Below are positions 7,939 to 17,295 of a DNA stretch of 64,000 nucleotides, piece after piece. The notes under the pieces are model-generated. The model did not search any database. It was not told the origin of the DNA and saw only the letters and a program-made list of their open reading frames with translations. Made by a program: the position numbers and the translations under genes. Position 1 is the first letter of the stretch, and every line of letters begins with the position of its first letter. The DNA comes from Dolomitihabitans soli (GTDB taxonomy: Bacteria; Actinomycetota; Actinomycetes; Streptosporangiales; Streptosporangiaceae): positions 62,001 through 126,000 of the forward strand of contig NZ_JAKNTW010000009.1 in NCBI RefSeq assembly GCF_022213955.1, written 5' to 3'.

Positions 7939-9471
7939 ATGGGGCCGCATCGCCGAATCCTTGGAGCCCGTCCCGACGCGGCGAGCGTCGGGCGGCACGG
8001 CATCAGCCGACGGCAGTTCGTCGGCGGAACGGGCGCCGGTCTCCTGGCAGCGGCACTCGCCGGCTGCACCGGAGGCGGGCAACTGGCCCGGGAGAGCCAG
8101 AACGCCGCCGGGCCGGGTGGAGCCCTCCAGTGGTGGGACCAGTTCCGGCCGTTGACGAAGATGCTGGAGAACGACCTCTTCGCTCCGTACAAGAAAGAGC
8201 ATCCGGGCGTCACCATCACGCGGCGGCAGATGGACACGCCGGACCTGGGGCAGGCGCTGCAGGTCGCCCGGCGGAGCAACCAGATGCCGGACGTGCACTC
8301 GATCGCGGGTCTGGGGGGAATCTCGCCGGCCGCCCTGGTGAGCGAGAAATGGTTCCAGCCGATCGGGAAACTCGCGGACTTCGAGGGGAGCCCGGTCAGC
8401 GATCTCCTCTACGACGGCATCCACCGGTTCGACGGTGAGATCTACACCGTTCCCCCGTTCTCGGCCCGCTGGCACGACGCGGTGCCGTGGTTCAACACCG
8501 CGCTCATCAAAGAGGCCGGGGTCGATCCGGAGGAGAGTCCAGCCACTTGGGACAAGCTCCGTGAGGTCGCCCGCCGTATCACCCAGAAGACCGCCGGTGA
8601 CGTCTACGGAATCGTGGTGCCGAGCAAGGACACGGAGTACCTGCAGTTCCTGGTGCACCGGCTCGCCATGACCGCCGGTGCGCCCGGCGCCATCGACTGG
8701 GCCACCGGGAAGTACGTGTTCGACTCCCAGCCGTACATCGACGCGATCGAGTTCCTGGTCTCGCTGCAGACCGACAAGATCGTGCACCCCGCGTCCGCGT
8801 CGATGGGCGCCCGCGACGCCCGCGCCCGCTGGGCGGCTGGGCAGGCGGCCATCTATCCATGGGGGGCGTGGTTCATCGGCGGACTGCGCGTGGACGAGCC
8901 GGAGGCGGTGGAGCGCGGAGTCGGCGTGTGGCACATTCCCTGCCCGGAGACGACCCGGAACTTCGTCTACAACCCGCCGCAGCCGGGGATGCTCTGGGTG
9001 TCGAGCCAGTCGAAGCAGGCCAAGACCGCCGCCGAGATCATGCTGCGGATGACGACCAAGGAGTTCCAGCTCAAGCTGGCCGCCGCCATGGACCAGCCGC
9101 CCGCGCTGGCCGAAGTCGTGGCGGAGGCGGATGTGCACCCGGCCTACAAGCGTTGCGTCGACTACTTCCAGGACGACGTCCGGATCAGCCCGTCGCCCGA
9201 GGTGGGGAATCCCGGTGTCTGGCAGGTGCTCGCCGAGATGCGCGACATCCATCCGAACCTCGGCGACATCGTCCAGTCGGTGCTGACCGGCTCCACCTCC
9301 GACATAGCCGGCGAGCTCAAACGCTTCAACGACGCGATCAGCGCCGAGCGGGAACGTGCCATCAAGGTCGTTCGCGAGGAGAAGGGGGCGAAGGTCGACC
9401 TCAACGCCTGGATCTTCGCCAACTGGGACCCGAAGGCGGACTACGACCAGCAGGCCTACGCCGGGCGCTGA
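7939..9471 (+). CDS. ABC transporter sugar-binding lipoprotein (Tat/lipobox)
   Basis: 510 residues; extracytoplasmic solute-binding protein of the family 1 sugar binders. The N-terminus carries the twin-arginine motif SRRQF (23-27), a hydrophobic stretch and the lipobox ALAGC with Cys43, so a folded lipoprotein is exported by Tat. YTVPPFSARWHDAVPWFNTALIK and the tryptophan- and tyrosine-rich remainder fit an oligosaccharide binder. ATG 7939 is preceded by GAGGAG. It is the first gene of an operon with two permeases, GH51 and GH2 under the LacI-type operator, and should deliver oligosaccharides to the permeases. Confidence 0.9.
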   Translation: MGPHRRILGARPDAASVGRHGISRRQFVGGTGAGLLAAALAGCTGGGQLARESQNAAGPGGALQWWDQFRPLTKMLENDLFAPYKKEHPGVTITRRQMDTPDLGQALQVARRSNQMPDVHSIAGLGGISPAALVSEKWFQPIGKLADFEGSPVSDLLYDGIHRFDGEIYTVPPFSARWHDAVPWFNTALIKEAGVDPEESPATWDKLREVARRITQKTAGDVYGIVVPSKDTEYLQFLVHRLAMTAGAPGAIDWATGKYVFDSQPYIDAIEFLVSLQTDKIVHPASASMGARDARARWAAGQAAIYPWGAWFIGGLRVDEPEAVERGVGVWHIPCPETTRNFVYNPPQPGMLWVSSQSKQAKTAAEIMLRMTTKEFQLKLAAAMDQPPALAEVVAEADVHPAYKRCVDYFQDDVRISPSPEVGNPGVWQVLAEMRDIHPNLGDIVQSVLTGSTSDIAGELKRFNDAISAERERAIKVVREEKGAKVDLNAWIFANWDPKADYDQQAYAGR

Positions 9472-9536
9472 GTTCGCGGCCCCGAAGTGGCGACGACCGC
9501 TGAGGGGCCCCGCGATGTCGGCCGAACAGGAGCGCG

Positions 9537-10499
9537 ATGACAACGACTCAGGAGCGGAACCCCCCCGCCACGGTGGCGGCACGACGCCGTCGGTGGGAAT
9601 GGCCGCAACGCCTGCGGAAAGACTGGTGGATCTACGTCTTCCTGCTCCCGACCATCATCGGGTACGGCACCTACACCATCTATCCCCTGCTGGCTTCGTG
9701 GTGGTTCGCGTTCCTCGACTGGCCGGGGTTCGCGACCTCCGGGACGTTCATCGGCATCGAGAACTTCGAGCGGCTGCTGGAGGACGACCTCTTCTGGAAC
9801 GCCTTCTGGAACTCGATCGTGTTCCTCGTGGTCGCCGTCCCCCTGCGGGTCGGGCTGGCTCTCGCGCTGGCGATCCTGCTCAACCGGAAGAAGACGCCGT
9901 TCAAGGGCTTCTTCCGGACGCTCTTCTTCCTCCCCGTCGTCACCACTGGTGCGATCGTCGGCGTCGTCTTCACCCTGCTGCTCGACGCCGGCGGCCCGGT
10001 GAGCCTGTCCATGGTCGCGTCGGGGCTGCTCGACTCACCCGCGAACTTCGCGGCCGACGCGGGCACCTCGCTCTACGCCGGGATCGCCGTCTGGGTGTGG
10101 AAGTGGCTGGGCATCACCCTGATCTACTGGCTCGCCGCGTTGCAGACGATCCCGCAGGGAGTGCACGAGGCCGCGATGATCGACGGCGCGGGCGCCTGGG
10201 CGGAGTTCCGTCGCGTGACGATGCCGCTGCTCGTCCCCTTCCTCGTGATCATCACGCTGATCGACACCGTGGCGGCGCTCAACGTCTTCGACCTGATGCA
10301 GACCCTCACCGGCGGCGGCCCGTCCTTCTCATCCGAGGTGATCGAGATCTACATCTTCCGTACGGCATTCCAAGCCACCGTCCCCCAGCTCGGCTACGCG
10401 TCGGCCGCGGCGGTGCTGTTCGGGTTGCTGACCATGGCCCTCGCGGTCGCCCAGGCGCTGGGCTTCCGCTGGGCCCGGAGCCGGATCGGCTCGGCATGA
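9537..10499 (+). CDS. Sugar ABC transporter permease (MalF/UgpA type)
   Basis: 320 residues, six membrane helices after a short basic N-terminus; the first helix is WWIYVFLLPTIIGYGTYTIYPLL. The EAA loop that docks the ATPase reads VHEAAMIDGAGAWAEFRRVTMP. ATG 9537 follows AGGAGCGCG. It overlaps the next permease by 4 bp (ATGA), so the two are translationally coupled and form the heterodimeric channel. Confidence 0.92.
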   Translation: MTTTQERNPPATVAARRRRWEWPQRLRKDWWIYVFLLPTIIGYGTYTIYPLLASWWFAFLDWPGFATSGTFIGIENFERLLEDDLFWNAFWNSIVFLVVAVPLRVGLALALAILLNRKKTPFKGFFRTLFFLPVVTTGAIVGVVFTLLLDAGGPVSLSMVASGLLDSPANFAADAGTSLYAGIAVWVWKWLGITLIYWLAALQTIPQGVHEAAMIDGAGAWAEFRRVTMPLLVPFLVIITLIDTVAALNVFDLMQTLTGGGPSFSSEVIEIYIFRTAFQATVPQLGYASAAAVLFGLLTMALAVAQALGFRWARSRIGSA

Positions 10500-11380
10500 C
10501 GGCCCGCGCGAAGACAGGCCCCGGCGTGACGCCACCGCTCGCCCGTCGTTTCCGTCGCCCCAGTCCCGGGCAGGTGGTGACCGTCGTCGGGCTGGCGGTG
10601 CTCGGCGGCATGTGGATCTACCCGTTCATCTGGCTGGTCTCGGCGTCGCTGAAGACCTCTCCCGAGATCTTCGGCCGAGGGCTCAACCTGCTGCCCGAAG
10701 CACCGGTCTGGGAGAACTACACCCGCGCCTGGACCGAAGTCGGCTTCGCGACGTACTTCGTCAACACCTTGATCGTCACCATCGGGACGGTGCTCCTCGT
10801 CGTCGTCCGCAGCGCCCTCGCGGGCTACGTGCTCGGCCGATACGACTTCATCGGCAAGAAGCCCCTCATCGCCCTCTTCCTGATCACCTTCTTCCTTCCG
10901 GAGGGGTACACGATCATCCCGATCGCCCAGCTGACCGACCAGCTCGGCCTGCTCAACACGCACGCCGGCGTGATCCTCGGGCTGGGCGCCGGCGGGCAGA
11001 TCGCTTCGACCCTGCTCTACGCGGGCTACTTCCGGCGGCTGCCGAAGGAGTTGGAGGAGTCCGCGCGCCTGGACGGCGCCGGACATTTCACCGTCTTCTT
11101 CCGCGTGATGCTCCCCCTCGCCTGGCCGATCACCGCCACGGTGGTCATCCTCACGTACCTCTTCGCCTGGAACGTCTACCTGCTGCCCCTGGTGTTCACC
11201 CTCAGCGAGCCCGACCTGCGGACGCTGGCCGTGGGCATGACCGTCTTCATCGGCGAACGGGGCACGGACTGGTCGGGGATGGCCGCGGCCGCCGTGATCT
11301 CGCTGATCCCGGTGATCGCCGTCTTCATCGTGCTGCAGCGGAAGTTCGTCGACAGCATCGCGGGAGCGGTGAAGCAATGA
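10496..11380 (+). CDS. Sugar ABC transporter permease (MalG/UgpE type)
   Basis: 294 residues; partner permease with six membrane helices. The EAA loop is ELEESARLDGAGHFTVFFRVMLP. The start ATG overlaps the preceding stop. No ATP-binding subunit is encoded in the operon. Actinomycete sugar importers of this type usually share a general ATPase (MsiK-like) encoded elsewhere, so that is the likely energy source here. Confidence 0.92.
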   Translation: MTARAKTGPGVTPPLARRFRRPSPGQVVTVVGLAVLGGMWIYPFIWLVSASLKTSPEIFGRGLNLLPEAPVWENYTRAWTEVGFATYFVNTLIVTIGTVLLVVVRSALAGYVLGRYDFIGKKPLIALFLITFFLPEGYTIIPIAQLTDQLGLLNTHAGVILGLGAGGQIASTLLYAGYFRRLPKELEESARLDGAGHFTVFFRVMLPLAWPITATVVILTYLFAWNVYLLPLVFTLSEPDLRTLAVGMTVFIGERGTDWSGMAAAAVISLIPVIAVFIVLQRKFVDSIAGAVKQ

Positions 11381-11401
11381 CTCGAACGGAGAACCCCTGA
11401 T

Positions 11402-13042
11402 ATGTCCGTCCCCCGCCGTGAGGCACTCGTGACGGTCGACACCCACCGCCCGGTGGGCCGGATCGACGACGACGTCTACGGACACTTCCTGGAGTCCGCC
11501 TTCTTCGGCAACATCGAGGGCGGGGTGTTCGACGAGGGATCACCGCTCTCCATCACCGACCCCGGCCTGTTGCAGGGCATGCGCACCGACGTCCTCGAAC
11601 TGTGCCGGGAACTCGGGCCCGGTCCCATCCGCTGGCCCGGCGGCAACTTCACGTCGGCCTACCACTGGCAGGACGGCGTCGGCCCACGGGACGCACGCCC
11701 GACCCGGTTGGAGCTCGCCTGGGAAGGCATGGAGTCGAACCGTTTCGGCACCGACGAGTTCCTCGCCTGGTGTGAGGCCGTGGGCGCAGAGCCGTACCTC
11801 GTGCACTCCGCACGCGACGTCGACGAGGCGGTTCGCTGGATCGAGTACACCAACGCCGCCCAGGAGACCGCGCTCACCGGCCGCCGCGCGAAGAACGGCA
11901 GGACCGAGCCGTGGCGCGTCCGCTACTGGGGCGTCGGCAACGAGGTCTACGGCCCGTGGCAGATGGGCCACCGGTCAGCCGGGGAGTACGCCGCGGCGGC
12001 CCGCGAGCACGCCCGGTTCATGCGCCTGGTCGACCCTGCGATCCGCCTGGTGGGGGTCGGCATCCCGTGGCAGCAGGAAGAATGGACGCGCCCGGTCCTG
12101 GCGCAGGCGGGCAAGTGGCTCGACTATCTGTCACTCCACCTGTACGGCGCGAGCACACACCTGTGGACCGGCGACGACTACGACGCCATCGCCGCGCAGT
12201 CCCTGTTCTTCGAGCAGGAGATCCACACCTACTCCCGGCTGGTCACCGCGATCGCCGCGGAGGTCGGCCTGGAGCGTCCGCCCGCGCTGGCGCTCGACGA
12301 GTGGACGATGCGCCACCTCGAACCCGCCGCCTGGCCGGAGCCCCTGCCGGGCGACGACGGGGGAATCGCCCCGCGCGAGACCGCCGACGTCGACGGGTCG
12401 CCGGACCACGTGCGAGTGAACCGGTGGAGCCCGCGGACGGTCGGCGACGCCGTCTTCTGCGCCGGCGTCTTCCACGCCATCCACCGGACCACCGGCCTGC
12501 CCGCACCCGTGACCATGGCCAACCCGGTGAACCTGGTGAACGCCAACGGCCTGGTGGTCGCCCGTCCCGGCGGCGCCCTGCGGTCCGCCATCTACCACGT
12601 CTGGCACCTGTACCGGCACCACACCGGCCGTACCGTGCTGCCGTGCGAGGTGGACGGCCCGGCGCGATCCACGATGGTCAGGCTCGGCGACAACCGGGGC
12701 CCGGACGGACAGCTGCTCACCGCGCCCATGACCGTTCCGCACCTCGACGTGTCCACCACCCGCGCCGACGACGGCTCGATTCGGATCGCCGTCGTCAACC
12801 GGCACCGCGACGAGACCGTGCTGCTCCGGGTCGTCCTCGACGGCGCCGCCGAGAACACCCCCGGCCGCGCGCGGGTCCGGACCCTCGGAGCCGACGTCCC
12901 CGGCCTGCACGCGGTCAACGACCTCGGCGCGCCGGACACGGTGGCGGTACGGGACCTCGGAGAGGTCGAGGCGGACGGCGGCGCGTGGGCCATCCCGCCG
13001 CACTCGGTGACCGTCCTGACCCTCGCCGACCGCGACCGGTGA
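11402..13042 (+). CDS. Alpha-L-arabinofuranosidase, GH51
   Basis: 546 residues, cytoplasmic (no signal peptide). Retaining GH51 enzyme that removes terminal arabinofuranose. IRWPGGNF (77-83) is a family signature. WGVGNEVYG holds the acid/base Glu181 and LALDEW the nucleophile Glu299. A C-terminal beta-sandwich follows from about residue 380. Its start follows CGGAGAACCCCTGAT 21 bp after the permease stop. Together with the importer it should process arabinose-bearing oligosaccharides inside the cell. Confidence 0.92.
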   Translation: MSVPRREALVTVDTHRPVGRIDDDVYGHFLESAFFGNIEGGVFDEGSPLSITDPGLLQGMRTDVLELCRELGPGPIRWPGGNFTSAYHWQDGVGPRDARPTRLELAWEGMESNRFGTDEFLAWCEAVGAEPYLVHSARDVDEAVRWIEYTNAAQETALTGRRAKNGRTEPWRVRYWGVGNEVYGPWQMGHRSAGEYAAAAREHARFMRLVDPAIRLVGVGIPWQQEEWTRPVLAQAGKWLDYLSLHLYGASTHLWTGDDYDAIAAQSLFFEQEIHTYSRLVTAIAAEVGLERPPALALDEWTMRHLEPAAWPEPLPGDDGGIAPRETADVDGSPDHVRVNRWSPRTVGDAVFCAGVFHAIHRTTGLPAPVTMANPVNLVNANGLVVARPGGALRSAIYHVWHLYRHHTGRTVLPCEVDGPARSTMVRLGDNRGPDGQLLTAPMTVPHLDVSTTRADDGSIRIAVVNRHRDETVLLRVVLDGAAENTPGRARVRTLGADVPGLHAVNDLGAPDTVAVRDLGEVEADGGAWAIPPHSVTVLTLADRDR

Positions 13043-13112
13043 CTGACCCGCGCCGGCGGCGGGCCCGTCGGTGAGCGGTGAACCGACCGACCTTTCCGAG
13101 AGCAGGAGGATC

Positions 13113-14945
13113 GTGACCGACCACCTCGACCATCCCCGTCCGCTGCTGGTGCGGCCGCACTGGCAGGACCTGTGCGGCCCGTGGGGATTCGCGGCAGACG
13201 ACGAAGACCAGGGCAGGGCCCTCGGCTGGCACAGCGACGCCGCCGCCTTCACGCGCACGATCGCCGTGCCGTACCCGCCGGAGAGCGAGCTGTCCGGCGT
13301 GCACGATCCGGCGGCCCACCCGATCGTGTGGTATCGCCGCACGCTCCGGCCGTACCAGACGCCGGGCCCGGGTGAGCGGCTCCTGCTGCACTTCGGGGCG
13401 GTGGACTACCGGGCGCAGGTCTGGTTCAACGGGGTGCGCGTCGGCGAGCACGAAGGCGGGCACACGCCCTTCTCCTTCGACGTCACCGACGCCCTCGTAC
13501 CGGGGGACGAGCAGGTCATCGTGGTCCGGGTGGAGGACGAGTGCGACGACACCACCCAGCCACGCGGTAAGCAGGACTGGCGCGACGAACCCCACGGAAT
13601 CTGGTACCACCGGACCACCGGGATCTGGCAACCGGTCTGGGCGGAGGTGGTGCCGGCGCTGCACGTCAGGCGGCTGCACTGGACTCCGGACGTCCCCGGC
13701 GCGGCGGTGACCCTCGAAGTCGAACTCTCCCGGCGGCCGGCGGAGCCCGTCGACGTCCATGTCGTCCTCACCCTGGGCGAGGAGGTGCTGGCGGAGCAGA
13801 CCTGCCGTACCGACCGCAAGGACGGCCGGTGGGTGATCGCCATCCCGGCCGCCCGGCACCAGATGGAACAGGCCAGGCTGCTGTGGACGCCGGAGACGCC
13901 GACCCTGCTGGACGCCCGGGTCGAAATCCGCCACGACGGCCACCCGGTCGACACGGTGACCTCCTATGCCGGCCTGCGCAGCGTCGGCGTCCGGGACGGC
14001 AGGTTCCTCCTCAACGGCCAGCCGCGTTTCCTGCGGCTCGTCCTGGCGCAGAACTACTGGCCCCGTTCCCACCTCGCCGCGCCCGACGCCGGCGCGCTGC
14101 GCCGCGAAGTCGAACTGGCCAAGGAGCTCGGGTTCAACGGCGTCCGGATCCACCAGAAGGTCGAGGATCCACGATTCCTGGCCTGGTGCGACCGGCTCGG
14201 CATGCTCGTGTGGGACGAGATGCCCAGCGCCTACGAGTACGCGCCCCGGACCGTCGAACGGCTGACCCGCGAGTGGATGGAGGTCGTCGCCCGTGATCGC
14301 AGCCATCCGTGCGTGGTGACCTGGGTCCCGTTCAACGAGAGCTGGGGCATCTGGCATGCGGCGGACGTCCCGGAGCAGCGCCACGCCGCCACCGCGCTCT
14401 ACCACCTCACCAAGTCACTCGACGGCACCCGGCCGGTGATCTCCAACGACGGGTGGGAGCACACCGAGAGCGACATCTGGGGGCTGCACGACTACGCGCC
14501 GACCGGCGAGTCGATCCGGCAGCGCTACGCCGACCCGGAAGCGGTGGCGCGCGTCTTCAAGGACCGCCCGCCCGCACGACGCGTCGCGTTGCTCGGCTCC
14601 CCCGCGGAACGCGGCCAGCCGGTGGTGCTGTCGGAGATCGGCGGGACCAGCCTGCGCCCCCGGCCGGACGAGCCCTGGCACGGGTACGCCACCGTCGACT
14701 CCGCGGAGGAACTGGCCGAGCAGCTGCGGCAGTTCGTGGACGCGGTGCTCGACAGCCCCGAACTCGCCGGTTTCTGCTGGACCCAGCTGACGGACACCGA
14801 ACAGGAGAGCAACGGCCTGCTGACCGAGGACCGCGCGCCCAAGGTGCCGGCCGAAACCGTCCGGCGCATCCTCACCCGGCCCGCCCGATCGGCACCGGCC
14901 GAGGCCATCGACGCGGCACGACGCGCGGCCAGAGAACGCGACTGA
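13113..14945 (+). CDS. GH2 family glycoside hydrolase (beta-galactosidase/beta-glucuronidase type)
   Basis: 610 residues from GTG 13113. There is a sugar-binding jelly-roll domain (about 20-180, with WFNGVRVGEHEGGHTPFSFD), an immunoglobulin-like domain (about 185-290) and a TIM-barrel. WVPFNESWGIW gives acid/base Glu409 and VVLSEIGGTS gives nucleophile Glu508. An AGGAGG lies only 3 bp before this GTG; an in-frame GTG at 13071 is the alternative. No signal peptide, so it acts inside. It is the last gene of the LacI-controlled operon, before a strong hairpin. Galactoside or uronide specificity is open. Confidence 0.88.
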   Translation: MTDHLDHPRPLLVRPHWQDLCGPWGFAADDEDQGRALGWHSDAAAFTRTIAVPYPPESELSGVHDPAAHPIVWYRRTLRPYQTPGPGERLLLHFGAVDYRAQVWFNGVRVGEHEGGHTPFSFDVTDALVPGDEQVIVVRVEDECDDTTQPRGKQDWRDEPHGIWYHRTTGIWQPVWAEVVPALHVRRLHWTPDVPGAAVTLEVELSRRPAEPVDVHVVLTLGEEVLAEQTCRTDRKDGRWVIAIPAARHQMEQARLLWTPETPTLLDARVEIRHDGHPVDTVTSYAGLRSVGVRDGRFLLNGQPRFLRLVLAQNYWPRSHLAAPDAGALRREVELAKELGFNGVRIHQKVEDPRFLAWCDRLGMLVWDEMPSAYEYAPRTVERLTREWMEVVARDRSHPCVVTWVPFNESWGIWHAADVPEQRHAATALYHLTKSLDGTRPVISNDGWEHTESDIWGLHDYAPTGESIRQRYADPEAVARVFKDRPPARRVALLGSPAERGQPVVLSEIGGTSLRPRPDEPWHGYATVDSAEELAEQLRQFVDAVLDSPELAGFCWTQLTDTEQESNGLLTEDRAPKVPAETVRRILTRPARSAPAEAIDAARRAARERD

Positions 14946-14977
14946 CAGCACCCCTCGTGCCCGGCAGCTGAAGCACC

Positions 14978-15010
14978 CCCGTCCCACCGAGCGCCCCTCG
15001 GTGGGACGGG
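14978..15010 (+). terminator. Terminator of the carbohydrate operon
   Basis: A 14-bp perfect stem (CCCGTCCCACCGAG with CTCGGTGGGACGGG) and a 5-base loop, 33 bp after the GH2 stop. Confidence 0.8.
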
Positions 15011-15051
15011 CCCTCTGAGAAGCCGCGGGCACGCTGAACGGTCACCCGTCG

Positions 15052-15537
15052 TCATCGGTGCAGAGCACGGCGGCGGACACCGCGGAAGTAGGCGTTGGCC
15101 GCGGGACCGAACATGAGCACCATGGCCCCCAGAACCGCCGCCAGGTGCACGACCCTGCTGACGGTGAACGTCAGTGTCATGGCGTCGGCGTTGGCGAAGA
15201 ACTCACCGATCGAATTGCCGTCCATCAGCCACTGGACCGGCTCGATGACCAAGGACAAGGTGCCGAAGATCCCAAGCGACAGGGCGAGCGCGATGCGTGC
15301 CCAGTTGCGCCCCTGACGCAGGCGCATCGCCAGGTAGATCGCCACGGCGAAGACCGCCAACCGGAGACCCAGACCGCCGGCCAGGTCGGCGAAGGAGGCC
15401 GCCCCGCCGGCGAGCATGCCGACGGCGGCCAAGGTGGCCTCGAACGCGCCGGCGCCCACGGCGGTGAACCAGAGCAACGATGCCGTCCTGACGGAGGCGG
15501 GGACAGCGGTCGAGTCGACCAGGAGTTGCGTGGACAT
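15052..15537 (-). CDS. Four-helix membrane protein, unknown function
   Basis: 161 residues with four hydrophobic segments (about 15-40, 50-70, 80-105 and 135-158) and an arginine-rich C-terminus (FRGVRRRALHR). ATG 15537 follows GAGAGGTTCCC. No family was recognised with confidence. It may be distantly related to small actinobacterial membrane proteins of the DoxX or DUF4386 kind. It is separated from the following minus-strand cluster by 125 bp. Confidence 0.65.
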   Translation of the reverse strand: MSTQLLVDSTAVPASVRTASLLWFTAVGAGAFEATLAAVGMLAGGAASFADLAGGLGLRLAVFAVAIYLAMRLRQGRNWARIALALSLGIFGTLSLVIEPVQWLMDGNSIGEFFANADAMTLTFTVSRVVHLAAVLGAMVLMFGPAANAYFRGVRRRALHR

Positions 15538-15661
15538 GGGAACCTCTCGGCGGCAAATGGTGAGCGATACCCCAAGAGTCTCCACCGCCGGGCTGGAGCA
15601 GATCATGCCTGCGGCCACCCCAACCGACGTAGGGAATACCCCCCCACGTGCGACGGCGGGG

Positions 15662-16036
15662 TTACCCGGTGACCAGGGTGTTGACCGTCAGCACTTCTTC
15701 ACCCGCGGGTCCGGTCAGGCGGATCGACAGCTCCCACACACCGTTCATGGGGAACAGGTCGCCCTCGGCGAGGAAGCGGCCGGGGTCCGGCTCCCGGGTG
15801 ACGACCTCGGGCAGGGCGTGGCCCATGTCGGGCATCACCGCCGAGAGGGTGACGGTGTCCGCGTCACCTGAGTCGAGCAGCACCTCCGTCCCCGGTTCGT
15901 CGATCAGCACGGTGACGGCGTAGTGCGTTCCCACGGCGCTCAGGCGGCGTGGTTCGGCCGCCGCGTTCCATCCCAGGACGAAGATCGTCACCGTGACCGC
16001 CGCGAGGGCTGCGACAGCCGGGGCCCGCCTCTTCAC
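15662..16036 (-). CDS. Membrane-anchored YtkA/FixH-like protein
   Basis: 124 residues. An N-terminal hydrophobic anchor (AAVTVTIFVLGWNAA, about 12-27) is followed by one beta-sandwich domain with the YtkA-like pattern VMPDMGHALPEV and a C-terminal strand WELSIRLTGPAG. Such domains occur in copper-handling or oxidase-assembly contexts (FixH, YtkA). It starts with GTG and overlaps the upstream stop by 4 bp. It is the last gene of a three-gene overlapping unit reading 18356 to 15662. Confidence 0.7.
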   Translation of the reverse strand: MKRRAPAVAALAAVTVTIFVLGWNAAAEPRRLSAVGTHYAVTVLIDEPGTEVLLDSGDADTVTLSAVMPDMGHALPEVVTREPDPGRFLAEGDLFPMNGVWELSIRLTGPAGEEVLTVNTLVTG

Positions 16037-17295
16037 GGGACCCCCGGTGCTGTGACGTCGACGGTGAACGGCATGGTCACGATCCGGTCGTCCGTGGCGT
16101 ACTGCGCCCAGGCGAGATACCGGCCGGCGCGAGGGAAGGTGAAGGTGAAGCGCAGCCGGGGTCCGGGCGACCCCATCTCGTGGACGTGTCCGAGGAAGGC
16201 TCCGTCGCCGCCGCGCACGATCAGATGACCGGCCATGCCAAGCCAGGGGCGAACGCCGCCGGTGGTGCCGAGTTCGATCGTGGTGGGCCGTCCGGCCACG
16301 GGAACGGCGGGTCGCAGGTACGGCGAGGCGGGCTCGGCGAGTGGTTCGGACGCCGCGGGCTCGCCGTCGACGCTGAACCGTCCGGTGATGAGCTGCTGGC
16401 CGGAGTCCTCCCGCTCCAGCTCGGCGTGCGCCAGATACCGGCCGGGCCGATCCGCCCGCATCCGCACCTCCAGCCGCCCGGGTGCCGTCCGCAGCGGATG
16501 CAGATGGCGGAAGTACCGCCCGTCCTCGCTGGTGACGACCAGGTGAGCGAGCGCCTCATGATGAACGGTGAGATCGTCCACGGGCCGGCCGGTGGACCCG
16601 TCGACGAGATCGATCCGCAAGGTGAACTCCGCTCCCGAGGTCGGACGGGCCGGCACCGTCTCCATCAGCGCCTGCGCGAACGGGCGCCCGACCGCCGGTG
16701 TCTCCGCCGTGGGCGCGGCGCCGTCCGGCGGACTCGCGGGCAGGTACGGTTCGAGCACGACGACCATGGCTGCCAGTGTCAGCCCGACCGCGGCGCCGCC
16801 GACCAGCGCCATCGCCGGGTTTCGCCGGGACAGCGCCCCCGTCAGAAGGCCGCCTGTCAGCAGCAGCCCGGCCGCGAACAGACCGCCATAAATCAGGAAC
16901 TCCCATGCCGACCCGCGATCCACCAGGACCCGGAACGGCACCACGGCGACCTCGTCGCCCACCCGCAGCCGGAGCTCGTGTGGGCCGGTCCGCTCCACCC
17001 GGAGCTGGACATACCGAGGTTCCTTCGCCGCCCGCGCCGCCCCCGCCTGCGCGCGGCCGTCGATGACCGAGCGGATTTCCAGGCCGACCTGGAGATCGGC
17101 GACCGGCTGGAAGGCGATGACACCGACCCGCAACGGCCCCGGCACCCGCGCCGTCCCCTTGATCACCACAGTGAGCTCCGTGCCCGCGATCGTCTGCGCG
17201 ATCCGCAGATCCGCCCCTGCCGTGACCACGTGAGCCGCGGCCGGAGTGGCGCTCGCCAGAACCAGGAGGGCGACGAGGCAGAGAACTCGGATCAT
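16033..17295 (-). CDS. Exported membrane protein with YtkA-like extracytoplasmic domains
   Basis: 420 residues. A signal peptide (MIRVLCLVALLVLASATPAAA) is followed by a beta-rich domain and membrane segments near 125-150 and 155-178. The long C-terminal part has the paired pattern HLVVTSEDGRYFRHLHPL and HLIVRGGDGAFLGHVHEM. These are histidine-containing repeats typical of actinobacterial proteins next to copper chaperones. The conserved histidines could bind metal; this is inference. ATG 17295 overlaps the stop of the upstream membrane gene (ATGA). Confidence 0.7.
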   Translation of the reverse strand: MIRVLCLVALLVLASATPAAAHVVTAGADLRIAQTIAGTELTVVIKGTARVPGPLRVGVIAFQPVADLQVGLEIRSVIDGRAQAGAARAAKEPRYVQLRVERTGPHELRLRVGDEVAVVPFRVLVDRGSAWEFLIYGGLFAAGLLLTGGLLTGALSRRNPAMALVGGAAVGLTLAAMVVVLEPYLPASPPDGAAPTAETPAVGRPFAQALMETVPARPTSGAEFTLRIDLVDGSTGRPVDDLTVHHEALAHLVVTSEDGRYFRHLHPLRTAPGRLEVRMRADRPGRYLAHAELEREDSGQQLITGRFSVDGEPAASEPLAEPASPYLRPAVPVAGRPTTIELGTTGGVRPWLGMAGHLIVRGGDGAFLGHVHEMGSPGPRLRFTFTFPRAGRYLAWAQYATDDRIVTMPFTVDVTAPGVP

